Notes: generated by a model from the letters alone, not told the origin. 11,026 nucleotides of DNA from Baffinella frigidus (GCA_026770585.1 MU646532.1:369215-380240), one strand, 5' to 3'. Positions 1 to 8,015 are shown, counted from the first letter of the stretch. Translations and numbers: made by a program.

Positions 1-135
1 ATATATATATGTATAAACACACATATCGCTGTTTCGCCGTGCCGCGCCGAGCGAGCCAGCGCGCCCAACCAATCGCGCCTCCCGGTGATCAATGGGGGGG
101 GGGGGGGCATTCTTCTGGATCGATCTAATCCCGCC
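1..135. other. Probable TPP2 intron sequence
   Basis: This stretch has a TA-rich beginning, a GC-rich middle and a run of 14 G at 94-107. I see no further TPP2 exon, so the gene presumably resumes beyond the left edge. Confidence 0.4.
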
Positions 136-274
136 GAGTATTCATAATGAATACGATTTTGGTGTATCTTGAGGGTAGAAATAAGACAGTCGTCTATCTA
201 GACTTCATTCAGAGCCTTAAGATGCACCGGAATCGGATCGGAGATCCCCGAAATCGTATTCATTATGAACACTC
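136..274. mobile_element. Hairpin (MITE-like) element in TPP2 intron 2
   Basis: The outer inverted repeats are 136-159 and 251-274, 24 bases each with one mismatch (gagt[a/g]ttcataatgaatacgattt). Inside them is a second inverted pair, 161-174 and 215-228 (ggtg[t/c]atctt[g/a]agg), enclosing about 40 bases. No protein is encoded. The element starts about 22 bases downstream of the TPP2 exon 2 donor, so it sits in the following intron. No clear direct target duplication is visible. Confidence 0.75.
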
Positions 275-297
275 TTCCGGGTGAGATCGCGCCTCAC

Positions 298-1118
298 CCG
301 GGAAGAGCTGGAAGATGCGCTTGACCCCCGTGTGGAACTTGCGGGTCGGGCACTGGACGCCGTCCGGGAGCGTGAGCGTGCGGCCTGACGCGCCCTTGAG
401 CGTCGCCTCCCCCGCGGGGACGTCGACCACGGTCGACACGTCCACGTCCCCGTCGCCTGCCGGGTGTTAGGGGTCACCGGTGTTCCACCACCAACCAACG
501 TGACCACTCGTACAACGCCAACACCAACTAGCGAGCGCCGTGTCAGCGTGTCGAGAATCTGCGATCGCGCGTGCACCTCGGCCAGGGAAACCTCGTGCGA
601 CGAGACCCAGCCGTCAGAGCTCTCAACCTAAATCGGCAATCGCTCCACTGCTCTTCTCGCCACAACGCCTGTGAAGTCGGCTTGGTCTCGGCACGCAACA
701 TCCGATCGCATAGGGAAACGGTTTCAATTTAAAACTTTTGGATTCAATGAAAATTACTACACGAATGCTTTAATATTACTAGTAAAACTCGTTATGTGTA
801 GTGAATTTCATTGCCAGAAAGTTCTAAATTAAGACCGTTTCCCTTTGAGATCGGTCGGAGAAGCGTTGGTTGGGCTGATTCTTTCGAGCCTTTCTTGGCT
901 TCACCTGTGCAGTCTATGATGTCGACAATCTTGGGCTTGCCATCCGACGTGACCGCCAGCCCCGCCGCGCCAGGGTCCACGCCCGTGTCGAAGATGGCCA
1001 CCGTCACGCCCCGGCCGTCCCACTCCCCGTGCTCCTCCACGAACTTGGCAGCGCCGGTCTCCGTCTTGGGGAGGATCCCCGCCGTTGGGAACTCCAGTTC
1101 CATCTGCCCACCACCCAT
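298..1118 (-). CDS. TPP2: Tripeptidyl-peptidase II, N-terminal exons (partial)
   Basis: TPP II is a giant cytosolic serine exopeptidase of the subtilisin (S8) family that removes N-terminal tripeptides from peptides released by the proteasome. Exon 1 runs from 1118 down to 905 and encodes [15 protein letters not shown], then [17 protein letters not shown], then [15 protein letters not shown]. The D of IFDTGVDP is the expected catalytic Asp. Exon 2 (456 to 298) continues [10 protein letters not shown], then [11 protein letters not shown], then [13 protein letters not shown], matching the order in plant and animal TPP II. The intron donor is CAG|GTGAAG and the acceptor cccggCAG; both exons end in phase 1, and the codon across the junction restores the Gly of DCTGDGD. 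Exon 2 ends at CCCG|GTGAGG. I prefer the ATG at 1118 (AACATGG context) over 1136, which lies in a repeat end. His and Ser catalytic residues lie outside the window. Family identity is firm; the start is less certain, and an upstream exon joining at GGGCAG (before 1103) is possible. Confidence 0.88.
457..904 (-). other. TPP2 intron 1
   Basis: This is the 448-bp GT-AG intron between the two TPP2 exons. On the minus strand it begins GTGAAG and ends with a branch-point-like CTAAC about 10 bases before the acceptor CAG. The hairpin element at 712-844 lies inside it, about 60 bases downstream of the donor. The remaining bases (475-711) show no other gene or repeat that I can support. Confidence 0.8.
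712..844. mobile_element. Family Y hairpin element, copy 1
   Basis: The arms are 712-744 and 814-844 (both starting agggaaacggt when read inward), imperfectly matched. They flank a core at 745-813 whose own ends (caatgaaaattactacac and its complement) are inverted. The core matches 9444-9511 in the opposite orientation, including the central tattacta segment. The outer arms have little or no resemblance to those of that second copy. The element lies in TPP2 intron 1 and encodes nothing. Confidence 0.8.
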
Positions 1119-1131
1119 GTTAGCGCCCGAT

Positions 1132-1267
1132 GCCATGCAATTTCAACTGCCGTTTCTGCGATCTTCAGGGTGGATTTTGCCAAAATTGCTATTTTAGCGT
1201 CGACATAGCTGTAAAATAGGATAAAATCCACCCGAGGATAGCAAAAACACGGTTTAAATTGCATGGC
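1132..1267. mobile_element. Family X hairpin element, copy 1
   Basis: The core at 1139-1260 has inverted ends of about 45 bases (aatttcaactgccgtttctg / aatttaaaccgtgtttttg), noticeably diverged from each other. Outside it are perfect 7-base arms, gccatgc (1132-1138) and gcatggc (1261-1267). Read on the minus strand, the core aligns end to end with the core at 9097-9219. It lies immediately upstream of the TPP2 start region, and its end contains the in-frame ATG at 1136. Confidence 0.8.
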
Positions 1268-2843
1268 CTCGCCCGGGAATATGTGTGAAAACGCGTTGCG
1301 CGCCTGGGCCACATGAAGCTGGCCGGTTGCTACGGGGGAGGGCTGGGTGGTTTATTGGAGCCCTTTTTGGGCATCCTGCGGTTACTTTTCCGTCAAAGTC
1401 AATTATTTGTGGGCATTTTCGGCAACTTTTGCCGATTTCAAGGGAAAACAATAGATGGACGCAGGGCGTAAAATGACATGTAGCTCTCCCGCGTAGTGAG
1501 GAAGGATGCAGGAAGCGACTGACACCATTCTGGCACCCTGGAGCATGGATCCATAGAAATCCTCACCACGAACACCGGATCAACATTTTTCTTGGGACAC
1601 AGCCCCACGTGGAAGTGGCCGGATGGGCTAGAGCCCGCGGACACCGTAGGATAGTCACGTACCGCTCTAACTGTTCTACAAGGGTACGTAGGATCCTAGA
1701 CTGGTCCGGAGTTCTCCGGGTGCAGTTCGCCGAACTGCACCCCGAAGGTTGCTGAGGAGAACGCCTCGCGTTCCACAACCCGGCTCCGCCCGGAATTAGG
1801 GGCCCGTGCCCGAATCCTCTTTTTTCTACCAGTACACGCCTCTTCTGGGACACGCTCTGTGTCCGAAGCCCCCTGGTGCCTTAGGCGCCAGAATTTGACA
1901 AGTCTCTGTCAAGGAAGGATCCTTCAAGCTAGGATCAACACCAAGCAGCCACCGGTCTGCGAGTGAGATGCATCCCTCTGAGCGGTGTAAAACCGCGTTA
2001 CAGTACTCAGGCTGACGCTGTTCTGGCATGGAGAGGCATCCTGGCAGCATGGTGACACTCCGCAGGGAAATCCGCGGAATCAAAACAGGATTTCTCTACG
2101 CAGCTTCAAAGCGTCTATGGAACTCAAACACAACTCCCATATGGCTCGGAGGAGCATGGCAACCCCTCAAAAAGACGAGGAGTGTCCGGGTGGGTCTGGG
2201 GAGAGCCTCACCTTGAAGAGTTCAACGAGTTCCTCTTTCGGGGGATTCTGGACAATCAAAAGTCAACTTTCAACTTTGGGGATGGGCCCGCTTCGGGACG
2301 GGTTGACTGAAAGCAGGCGCCCCTTGGGGACTCAATCCTCGAAAATGGTGGCCGACCCGGGTCCTCTCTTCCGCGCCTAGTGTGATCTGCAGGGGTTGGA
2401 TCAGGGGTCGGGTGGAGGCGAACATTGTGTGGTGGATGTGCGGTGTTGCAGGGGAAGGTTCTGCGGGTGCTGCGGGCTGGGCAGCGGGGCAGTTGGGGGC
2501 CCGCTCAGGTCGGTCGCGGCGCGGAGTGGATGCACGCTGCAACGAGGTGCCGGGAGCGTTCGCCGCTGGTATCGTTCTCGTGGCAGCTTCGTGTGGTGTG
2601 CACGAGGGGATATGCGCTGGCTCAACGGGTCCTGGCAATTCAGTAAGCATCTGCTGGAGCACGGTGGAGGAGCAGCGAGGGGGCAGGGGTGGCGATATGG
2701 GGAGTGAGGGTTGAGTGGGTGGAGCTGCCGGGGAGTGCGGCTTGAGTGAGACGATCAAGTGCCCAGGGGGGGCAGTTTTGTGCCCGAGAGCGACGCTGGC
2801 TGTACTGAACATGTGCATTTTACTGACGCCTGTCCCCTCGCAG
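1268..2843. other. Gene-poor stretch with uninterpreted open frames
   Basis: I see no gene here that I can support. Several minus-strand frames between 1440 and 2083 look mildly protein-like (for example CPKKNVDPVFVVRISMDP near 1560-1620) but are broken and in different frames, as expected of a decayed coding element. On the plus strand a frame is open from 2056 to 2310 and includes WGEPHLEEFNEFLFRGILD; it has a possible acceptor at 2101-2103 (tctacgCAG) but no recognisable family. From 2380 to 2760 the sequence is G-rich with overlapping open frames in several phases, which is typical of composition and not of coding. Confidence 0.4.
1711..1762. repeat. Strong nested hairpin
   Basis: gggtgcagttcg (1718-1729) and cgaactgcaccc (1731-1742) form a perfect 12-bp inverted repeat with a one-base centre. 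An outer inverted pair, gttctcc (1711-1717) and ggagaac (1756-1762), surrounds it. It resembles the hairpin elements elsewhere in the window but matches none of the families. Confidence 0.7.
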
Positions 2844-3749
2844 CGCTTCATCATGGCTCGCGGTCCTATGCTGTATTACCTCCACCCGGACGTGTCCTTC
2901 TTCAAGGGCGGCGGGTTCAAGCAGCTCGGCCCGGCCCTTGACATGCCGGACAACTCCGCCGCGGGTGCGGCCCGCTCCCGCCCAAACTTGCACCGCCCAT
3001 CCCTCGCCGGTAGCTGGTTGCACCGCCCAGCTCTCGCTCCTCGCTCCTTTCTCGCTAGCTTCGGACAGCACCAAGCTTCCAAACGATGCCATGGGTGCCC
3101 TGTGGGACGTGCCTGACCGCGCTCGTTTCCTCTGTCTGGCCAGGTGACGTGTGGAACCCCCCCGATACCGGTAAGATCCCGCCCCTCAATCCCCATCGAG
3201 CTGGTTGCCCCTCAATCCTCATCGAGCCGATTCCCCACGGGTCTTGAGTTCAACCCTCCACTCAGCGCAAACGCTCTTCTTCTTGCGCCCTGATGCATGA
3301 TGAAAGTCGGTTGAAGTGCAAACAAGGGAGGGGCTGCTCCACCCTGTCGCTGCAACTGATGGTGGTGTGGTCCGCAGAGTCGACCTCGGGCATCTCGTAC
3401 GACAACTGCGAGGCCATGGAGGCGGAGTAAGCGTTGCGTGCGCTTCGGGGAACGGCGTGGCTACAGAGTTGCGTCGCATAAAAAAACAGGGGGCGGTGCA
3501 GATGAGTGAAAATGTCTGCGCCGAGTCGGGAGTGTGGGGAGACGGTGGTAGTCATGTATCGCCCGTGTGTTTTGCAGCACCCACAGCACATACACGCGTA
3601 CTCTCTCTCCCTCTCCCTCTCCCTCTACCTCTCCCTCTCTCTCTGGCGTGTCTCTCTGCGGGCACAGTTGTTCTGTGAAAGCATGCTGGAACTGCTACAT
3701 GTACATGTACCGCTACGTTTCTCTGTGGTGGTTCAACCCGCAGAGGTGA
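2844..3749 (+). CDS. Unrecognised multi-exon gene (partial or small)
   Basis: Four segments join in one frame. Exon A is 2844-2964 (acceptor cccctcgCAG; MARGPMLYYLHPD, then FFKGGGFKQLGPALDMPDN). Exon B is 3144-3170 (DVWNPPDT), with acceptor tctggcCAG and donor GTAAGA. Exon C is 3378-3426 (STSGISYDNCEAMEA), with acceptor tccgCAG and donor GTAAGC. Exon D starts at 3668 (acceptor gggcaCAG; CSVKACWNCYMYMY, then RYVSLWWFNP). Splice phases are 1, 1 and 2 and match at every junction. After exon D the frame either stops at TGA 3747-3749 or splices at 3745 (AG|GTGATC). If the ATG at 2853 (ATCATGG context) is the start, the product would be 89 residues. The Cys and aromatic-rich tail suggests a secreted or membrane segment of a larger protein, but I recognise no family. 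An upstream exon is equally possible. Exon limits are inferred, not proven. Confidence 0.5.
3599..3652 (+). repeat. Pyrimidine microsatellite (CTCTCC/CT)n
   Basis: This is a run of CTCTCC and CT units in the intron before exon D of the plus-strand candidate gene. It could serve as a long polypyrimidine tract for the acceptor at 3665-3667. Confidence 0.85.
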
Positions 3750-3803
3750 TCGATGAGTACCGGTTCCCAGCTTCTGACTCGCGAGTGTCTCGCTTTGATC
3801 GTG

Positions 3804-3981
3804 CAGGGGTACCTCGCTCATAAGAAAGCGCCCTTCCCCCCCGAACCACCATAGGGCCCCAGGCAAAGGCATAGGCCTACTGTAGGGTCCTAGGGGGGGG
3901 CGGTTTCTTATGAGCGAGGCATAGCCCTCCTGTAGTGGTCCGGGGGGGGGGTGGCGCTTTCTGAAGAGCGAGGTACCCCTG
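3804..3981. mobile_element. Family C element with three arms
   Basis: It begins caggggtacctcgctcataa (3804 on) and ends with the near-complement gaagagcgaggtacccctg (to 3981). A third, internal copy of the right end (cggtttcttatgagcgagg) lies at about 3901-3919, followed by cctactg/cctcctg-type sequence and G tracts repeated twice. This looks like a normal C element with a duplicated right half, or one element inserted in another. TA follows the right end, but the left flank is TG, so a clean TA duplication is not visible. The 145-residue minus-strand open frame across it is a by-product of the repeats. Confidence 0.8.
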
Positions 3982-4053
3982 TAATCCATGTAAATCCAGT
4001 AGATATCTCTGCCTCCTCCTAAGTGATGGGGCGTGCGGACACCTTTGGTTGAC

Positions 4054-4157
4054 TATCCCTTAAGTGACCAACGGGTGAATAATCGCCCGTGGAAGCCCTA
4101 GGCAGGTCCTAGGGCCCTACGGTAGGGCGTATGAGCCTACTGGTCACTTAAGGGATA
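4054..4157. mobile_element. Family S MITE, copy 1
   Basis: The ends tatcccttaagtgacca (4054-4070) and tggtcacttaagggata (4141-4157) are a perfect 17-bp inverted repeat. The outermost TA on each side is probably the target duplication, as in Tc1/mariner-type MITEs. The right half contains ccctacggtagggc and a block of CCTAGG-type palindromes also found in copy 2 at 7682-7786, which is in the opposite orientation. Confidence 0.85.
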
Positions 4158-4255
4158 CAGAGTAACTTGTGGAGTGCTGGTTGTCAAAACATGCCTCAAG
4201 GTCCCGCCTCACTAGCATGCCCTGAACCTCTGCGACTCGCTCTGTGTGCATCCAG

Positions 4256-4378
4256 GAGGAGAAGCGCCGTGATGCGCACGCAAGCTGGGCAACGCTTCTA
4301 GCGTGTCAGGATGCACCGCGCAAGCGCACAGCGGTCAGGGGCGCCACTCTGCCCCTGCAACGCCCCTGGCCTTTTTAG
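4256..4378 (+). other. Possible orphan exon
   Basis: After an acceptor-like gtgcatcCAG the frame stays open for 40 codons (EEKRRDAHASWATLLACQD and on) to a TAG at 4376-4378. The charged start is exon-like. No phase fits exon D of the upstream candidate gene without a stop, and no good donor follows. It remains a weak candidate. Confidence 0.18.
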
Positions 4379-4498
4379 GTCCTTTAGGTTTTAAATGCTC
4401 CCAACATATGCCAACGACACGCCCTTCCGTATCTGCAGGATAAGTTCCGGTGTCCGCCTATGTTGGGAGCTCGAAGAACCTAAAGGACCTAAAGGACC
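4371..4498. mobile_element. Family K element, inverted head-to-head form
   Basis: Both ends carry two 9-mers: tttttaggt-cctttaggt at the left, and cctaaagga-cctaaagga as the complement at the right. Next inward, both have ctcccaacata or its complement (4398-4408 and 4459-4469). The two halves meet around ctgcag near 4430. Single-ended copies elsewhere (5664, 6716, 8053, 9581) suggest this one is two heads joined, or that the single copies have lost one half. Confidence 0.75.
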
Positions 4499-4910
4499 CT
4501 CAGCAGAGGCAGGCCCCCCAACGCTCCGGCGAACGACCATTTTCCGGGCAGGAACTTGCCAAAAAGTGCGTCTTGCTCCCTCCGGCCCTGACTATGACGG
4601 GCGTCGCCAGGCCACGCGTCACGAGGGCCGACGCGGTACGTACCTCTGCGACAGGCAGGCGTCCTCCCTCGCCAGCGTTCCCCGGCACGACCCTCTTCGT
4701 GACAGTGTCGGGGGGAGGCGGGCCGCATGCCCCTCTCCTCGCGAGGAGAAAATCTATTAGAGCCATGAAGCTTTGTGAGCCTTGGTCGGACAGGTGATGA
4801 GCCTCAATGGTTGACTAATGAAGGTAAGTTCTCTCTCGCTTGTGTGTCGGGCCTTGGCCGGCGCGGCCTCTCTCCTCCCAAGCGGGATCCCAGCTTTATT
4901 GAACATAGTA
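4499..4910. other. GC-rich stretch, no supported gene
   Basis: Open frames exist in several phases on both strands between 4500 and 4797 (for example minus-strand VTRGLATPVIVRAGGSKTHF). They overlap each other, lack convincing splice context, and match no family I know. Nothing further is supported. Confidence 0.3.
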
Positions 4911-5028
4911 CAGGGGTACCTCGCTCATAAGAAACCGCCCCCTCCCAGGACCCTACAGTAGGACTATGCATAGGGCCCCCTGGTGGTCCTAAGGGGGGGG
5001 GCTGTTTCTTATGAGCGAGGTACCCCTG
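4911..5028. mobile_element. Family C MITE, intact copy
   Basis: The terminal inverted repeats run 24 bases or more (caggggtacctcgctcataa and on) and are perfect. TA lies on both sides (4909-4910 and 5029-5030), a typical two-base target duplication. The interior has C-rich and G-rich tracts and ctacagtagga-type short palindromes. It has no coding capacity. This is the cleanest C copy, so it defines the family ends. Confidence 0.9.
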
Positions 5029-5030
5029 TA

Positions 5031-5663
5031 CGGCGTCCGCAAACTTTTCTGTGCCCGTTGGACGAAACGCCGGGGTGGGCCCTGATTCGGAAGCCACGGA
5101 CCTAGTAGAGTTCCCTACAGTCCGTTGGTGACGACAGCGCACCGTGGTCCTTGAAGAGGAGAGGGGAGGAGGCTCGGCGGACCGGCCCTTCTCCTCGAGA
5201 TCACCTGCAGGAGGGTGCTACACCACTCCAAAGTACAAGCCACTGCTCCCCCACGGATCAACACTCTGCGTGGAGAGAGATTGATAATTCATTGCCAAAC
5301 AGTCAGCGTCAGTGTCGCACATGCTACGCATTGTGCCATTACTGTACCCCGAGTCGGCCGCTCATTCGAGCATTTTCCGGATGGATTCTAACTCCACCTC
5401 CTACTCTGCGTGGAGGTTACACCCGTACGGCTAGTCACTGTTGGGTGTTTTCCAGGACAAGTAGCTCAGAGCACTGTCGCAACCACCAGCAAAAAAGCTC
5501 GATCAAATAAGCGTCACTGGAGTACCGCAGTCCTTTAGTTAGGGGAGCTTCGCGATGAAAGCAGGGGTTGGGAAGGAGCGTAGCCTTGGTGAGGGTAAGT
5601 TGGGGGGGGGGGGGGGTTGCTCGACGACATTCAGCGCTGGCGCTTTGTGGCGCACACCCAACG
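5031..5663. other. Gene-free stretch
   Basis: No exon or repeat that I can support. The overlapping open frames show no family match. A run of 15 G lies at 5602-5616. Confidence 0.35.
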
Positions 5664-5752
5664 CCTTTAGGTCCTTTAGGTTCTTCGAGCTCCCAACATA
5701 GGCGGACACCGGAACTTGTTCTGTAGAAAGGCCATGCTTCCTTTCGGATCAC
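5664..5752 (-). mobile_element. Family K element, single-ended copy
   Basis: On the minus strand it begins at gtgatccgaaagg and runs through a ctgtag-type segment and ggtgtccgcctatgttggga to the tandem tail cctaaagga-cctaaagg. The last 35 bases match the right end of the copy at 4371-4498 almost exactly. There is no terminal inverted repeat, so a short SINE-like origin is possible. Confidence 0.75.
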
Positions 5753-6308
5753 ATCAAGCCCCCCTGTACAGAGGATCGAGATTTCCTGGTGGCCCAGTCA
5801 GCAAGCAGCGTCAGGACAAACCGGTCAGGAAGATGCAGCAGGCAGCAGGGTATCAAAGCGTGGGAAGTGGGTGCGAGAGGGTGTGATTGGTACCCAGGGC
5901 TGGCCCTGGGTAGCCACAAGGGACATTAGCGGGCAAAGCCTGGGAACGCCCGTGCAAGGTTGTAGCACGGTACTGGAGTGTGGGAAGTGGGGGCGAGACG
6001 GTGTGATAGGGTGTACGTCCCGGGGGCTGCTCGGGGCCACAGGAGGTTATTTCGTCCACAACAACCCGCAACAGCTTCGATCGGGGTTTTCTTCAAAGAC
6101 TGGATTTCCCCTAGGAGGTACACTTCAAAGTGTGCCAACCACACCCAAAGTGTCAGCCCCCTGGAACCCCCCCCCCCCTTTCTAGGGACGTCTTACCGTA
6201 CGGCCCTGCGAAATAAGTATCCGAAGCTCGCAGAACCGGAATAAAATGTTTTGAAAATTTGGTGGCACACCTCCGACTCTCATCAGACGCGACACGATGA
6301 AGCCAAAC
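5753..6308. other. Gene-free stretch with a 120-bp-spaced repeat
   Basis: No gene seen. tgggaagtgg-gtgcgagagg-gtgtgattgg (5861-5890) recurs with few changes at 5981-6010, exactly 120 bases away. A hairpin, tacccaggg-ctgg-ccctgggta, occupies 5891-5912. Confidence 0.5.
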
Positions 6309-6535
6309 CATAAACCCTAAACCCTAAACCCTAAACCCTAAACCCTAAACCCTAAACCCTAAACCCTAAAACCCTAAATCCTAAACCCTAAAATATCAAC
6401 TCTAAACCCTAAACCCTAAACCCTAAACCCTAAACCCTAAACTTTACACTTAAAACTCTGAATCCTAAACCTAAAAATCGGAACTCCCAAAATCATAACC
6501 CCAAAACCTAAATCCTAACCCCTAAACCCTAGTCA
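6309..6535 (+). repeat. Interstitial telomere-type array (CCCTAAA)n
   Basis: Seven-base units CCCTAAA are nearly perfect from 6312 to 6368 and from about 6402 to 6442, then become increasingly degenerate (cctaaatcctaac, ccccaaaacct) to 6535. This is the plant/algal-type telomere unit. Unrelated sequence on both sides shows that it is internal and not a chromosome end. Confidence 0.95.
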
Positions 6536-6559
6536 GGGTTTCACCCCCGTCGGCGTCCT

Positions 6560-6629
6560 TTCAAGGGCCCTTTCCTCGTTCTTCATTAAAACCCTTCAAG
6601 GGCCCTTTCCTCGTTTTTCAGTAAAACCG
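6560..6629 (+). repeat. Two tandem 35-bp repeats
   Basis: ttcaagggccctttcctcgt begins both units (6560-6594 and 6595-6629), which differ at only a few bases. They directly follow the degenerate telomere-type array. Confidence 0.9.
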
Positions 6630-6715
6630 TTCTCTCTCTTCTCGTGTTTCGTTGCCAGCCTCGGTCCTCCCACACTTCTCGCAGCGCTAATCTTCTTTTA
6701 GATTTTGGCTTGACA

Positions 6716-6807
6716 GGTTCTTTAGGTCCCAGCAGTTTTTTTAACTCCCACCATAGGCGGACATCGAAACTTAACTGCAGAAAAGCCACTCTCCCTTTTT
6801 GGATCAC
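6716..6807 (-). mobile_element. Family K element, diverged copy
   Basis: On the minus strand it runs from gtgatccaaaaaggg through cttttctgcag and gatgtccgcctatggtggga to a decayed tandem tail (gggacctaaagaacct). It aligns with the copy at 5664-5752 over nearly its whole length but is clearly older. Confidence 0.65.
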
Positions 6808-7494
6808 GACAACCCGCCTCTCCCCCCACCTAGCAGCCACCGGATACAGTCCATTCAAATGATTTGTACCAGAATCTGACCCAATACCCTGGAATTCTAA
6901 CCGCGTTTCTCCCGGACATTCGTGGGGAACGAAACTCGACCGCTGCGAAGTAGTCGCTGGATTCGAGATATTTGTACGCCCATGGGGAAAAAGAGAGGCC
7001 TGATTTCCCAGTGTCGCCTGAATGCTTCTCCGGGATACGCATGCGTGCAATCACCGCATCCTCTCTTGAGAGGTCGCTGGACAACGGCTCCAATGATCCA
7101 ATGGCTCCAATGGAGAATCGACCCAAGGGGGTTCTCAGGCTAGTGCCCCGCACAGCCCTGCACCTCTCGTGCCTTCTGGTGAAGTTTGAAGCGGTCGTTT
7201 TTTTTTTCTTCTCTCTCTCTCGCTCTCTTCCAGCGTCGCGTGCATACCTTTCCAGGATACTCCAGTGCCCCCCCGCCAGCAGTGCCCATCTCGGCACTAA
7301 CCGCCCTTCGGGCATAGACGTGTCCGGGCTGCAGTACACTATGTTCAATAAAACTCCAATGGCTCCAATGGCCCTGCCGCCTCTCCCCTGTGCAGCGCAC
7401 ATGCTCCGCCCTGGCGTCTTGGCACGGTCTCGCGTCTCCTCCTGGCCCCGCGGCATCATCCCGCGGTCTTTCTACAATTTCTACACGCCAACTA
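6808..7494. other. Gene-free stretch with (CTCCAATGG)n motifs
   Basis: The long overlapping open frames on the two strands (6830-7459 and 6972-7514) cover the same bases and show no family, so I do not call a gene. ctccaatgg repeats occur near 7087-7111 and 7354-7371. The second set follows ctatgttcaataaaa, echoing the end layout of family K. A T and TC-rich tract lies at about 7198-7230. Confidence 0.4.
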
Positions 7495-7560
7495 CAGGGG
7501 TACCTCGCTCATAAGAAACTGCCCCCCCCCCCCCGGACCACCGTAGGGCCCTAGTCACAG
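7495..7560 (+). mobile_element. Family C element, left half only
   Basis: caggggtacctcgctcataa and on, then a run of C and ccaccgtagggccctag, matches the left half of the C copies at 3804 and 4911. TA precedes it (7493-7494). No right end is found, so it is a truncated copy; the exact break near 7560 is uncertain. Confidence 0.75.
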
Positions 7561-7681
7561 GGGGAGGTGGTGAGGACTATCCGGGGATAGGCCCGCCTCG
7601 TCCGACGTTGGAGCCATTGGCTGGAGGTTGTGCACCGCCCCCCTCTCGACGGGTGTCGATCGATCCTCCCGATCGTGCCCA

Positions 7682-7786
7682 TATCCCTCAAGTGACCAGT
7701 AGGCTCATACGCCCTACGGTAGGGCCCTAGGACCTGCCTAGGACCTCTTAGCCGTCAAATTTGGCGGCATGGGCACTTCAGGGATA
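7682..7786. mobile_element. Family S MITE, copy 2
   Basis: The ends tatccctcaagtgacca (7682-7698) and tgggcacttcagggata (7770-7786) form an imperfect inverted repeat bounded by TA. Its left 62 bases match the complement of the right half of copy 1 (4054-4157) nearly base for base; the other half differs more. Confidence 0.85.
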
Positions 7787-7910
7787 ATCATCCCCTCTTT
7801 TCTACATGACGACTAACGGCGCGTGTGGGGGGGCAAGCCCCCCCCCCCCGCGGTGCGGGCGTGCACCGCCCCCCCCCTCCACATGAGCAGCCTCGTGTGC
7901 GACCTCCTCC

Positions 7911-7965
7911 CCCTTGAGTTTCCAGGCGCGAATAACGGGAACCCAGACGTCGCCGTATGCCTGCA
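7911..7965 (-). pseudogene. Coding-like fragment, copy 1
   Basis: On the minus strand it reads QAYGDVWVPVIRAWKLKG after an acceptor-like ctatgCAG. It matches 8385-8439 over 55 bases with the frame kept and mostly silent or single-residue changes. Immediately upstream in the reading direction lies degenerate telomere-like sequence (7966-8015) in place of the coding-like sequence seen in copy 2. The product is not recognised; WVLAIRARKLKG-type sequence loosely resembles the first strand of a C2 domain, but nothing else supports that. Confidence 0.4.
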
Positions 7966-8015
7966 TAGGGATGCGGGTTTAGGATTCAGGGTGCAGGGTT
8001 CAGGGTTCAGAGTTC
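7966..8015 (+). repeat. Degenerate telomere-like motif cluster
   Basis: gggtttaggattcagggtgc and several gggttcag variants follow in tandem, resembling decayed TTTAGGG units. Confidence 0.6.

Noticed and set aside
2056-2310. Open frame with WGEPHLEEFNEFLFRGILD as a gene exon or retroelement remnant
   Set aside because: It reads like protein, but I recognise no family, there is no partner exon, and the frame closes without a good donor.
2270-2854. 194-residue minus-strand open frame, proline and alanine rich
   Set aside because: It is low in complexity, overlaps open frames in other phases of the same GC-rich stretch, and crosses the acceptor of the better-supported plus-strand exon A.
3552-3989. 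145-residue minus-strand open frame
   Set aside because: Most of it is a translation of the family C arms and G-tracts; the peptide repeats exactly where the arms repeat.
4500-4766. Minus-strand frame with VTRGLATPVIVRAGG as an exon
   Set aside because: Equally long frames exist on the other strand in this GC-rich stretch, and splice context is not convincing.
6309-6535. A true chromosome end
   Set aside because: Non-telomeric sequence continues for kilobases on both sides, and the array decays internally.
6830-7514. Long overlapping open frames on both strands (209 and 180 residues)
   Set aside because: They cover the same bases, include simple repeats and a K element edge, and show no recognisable domain.
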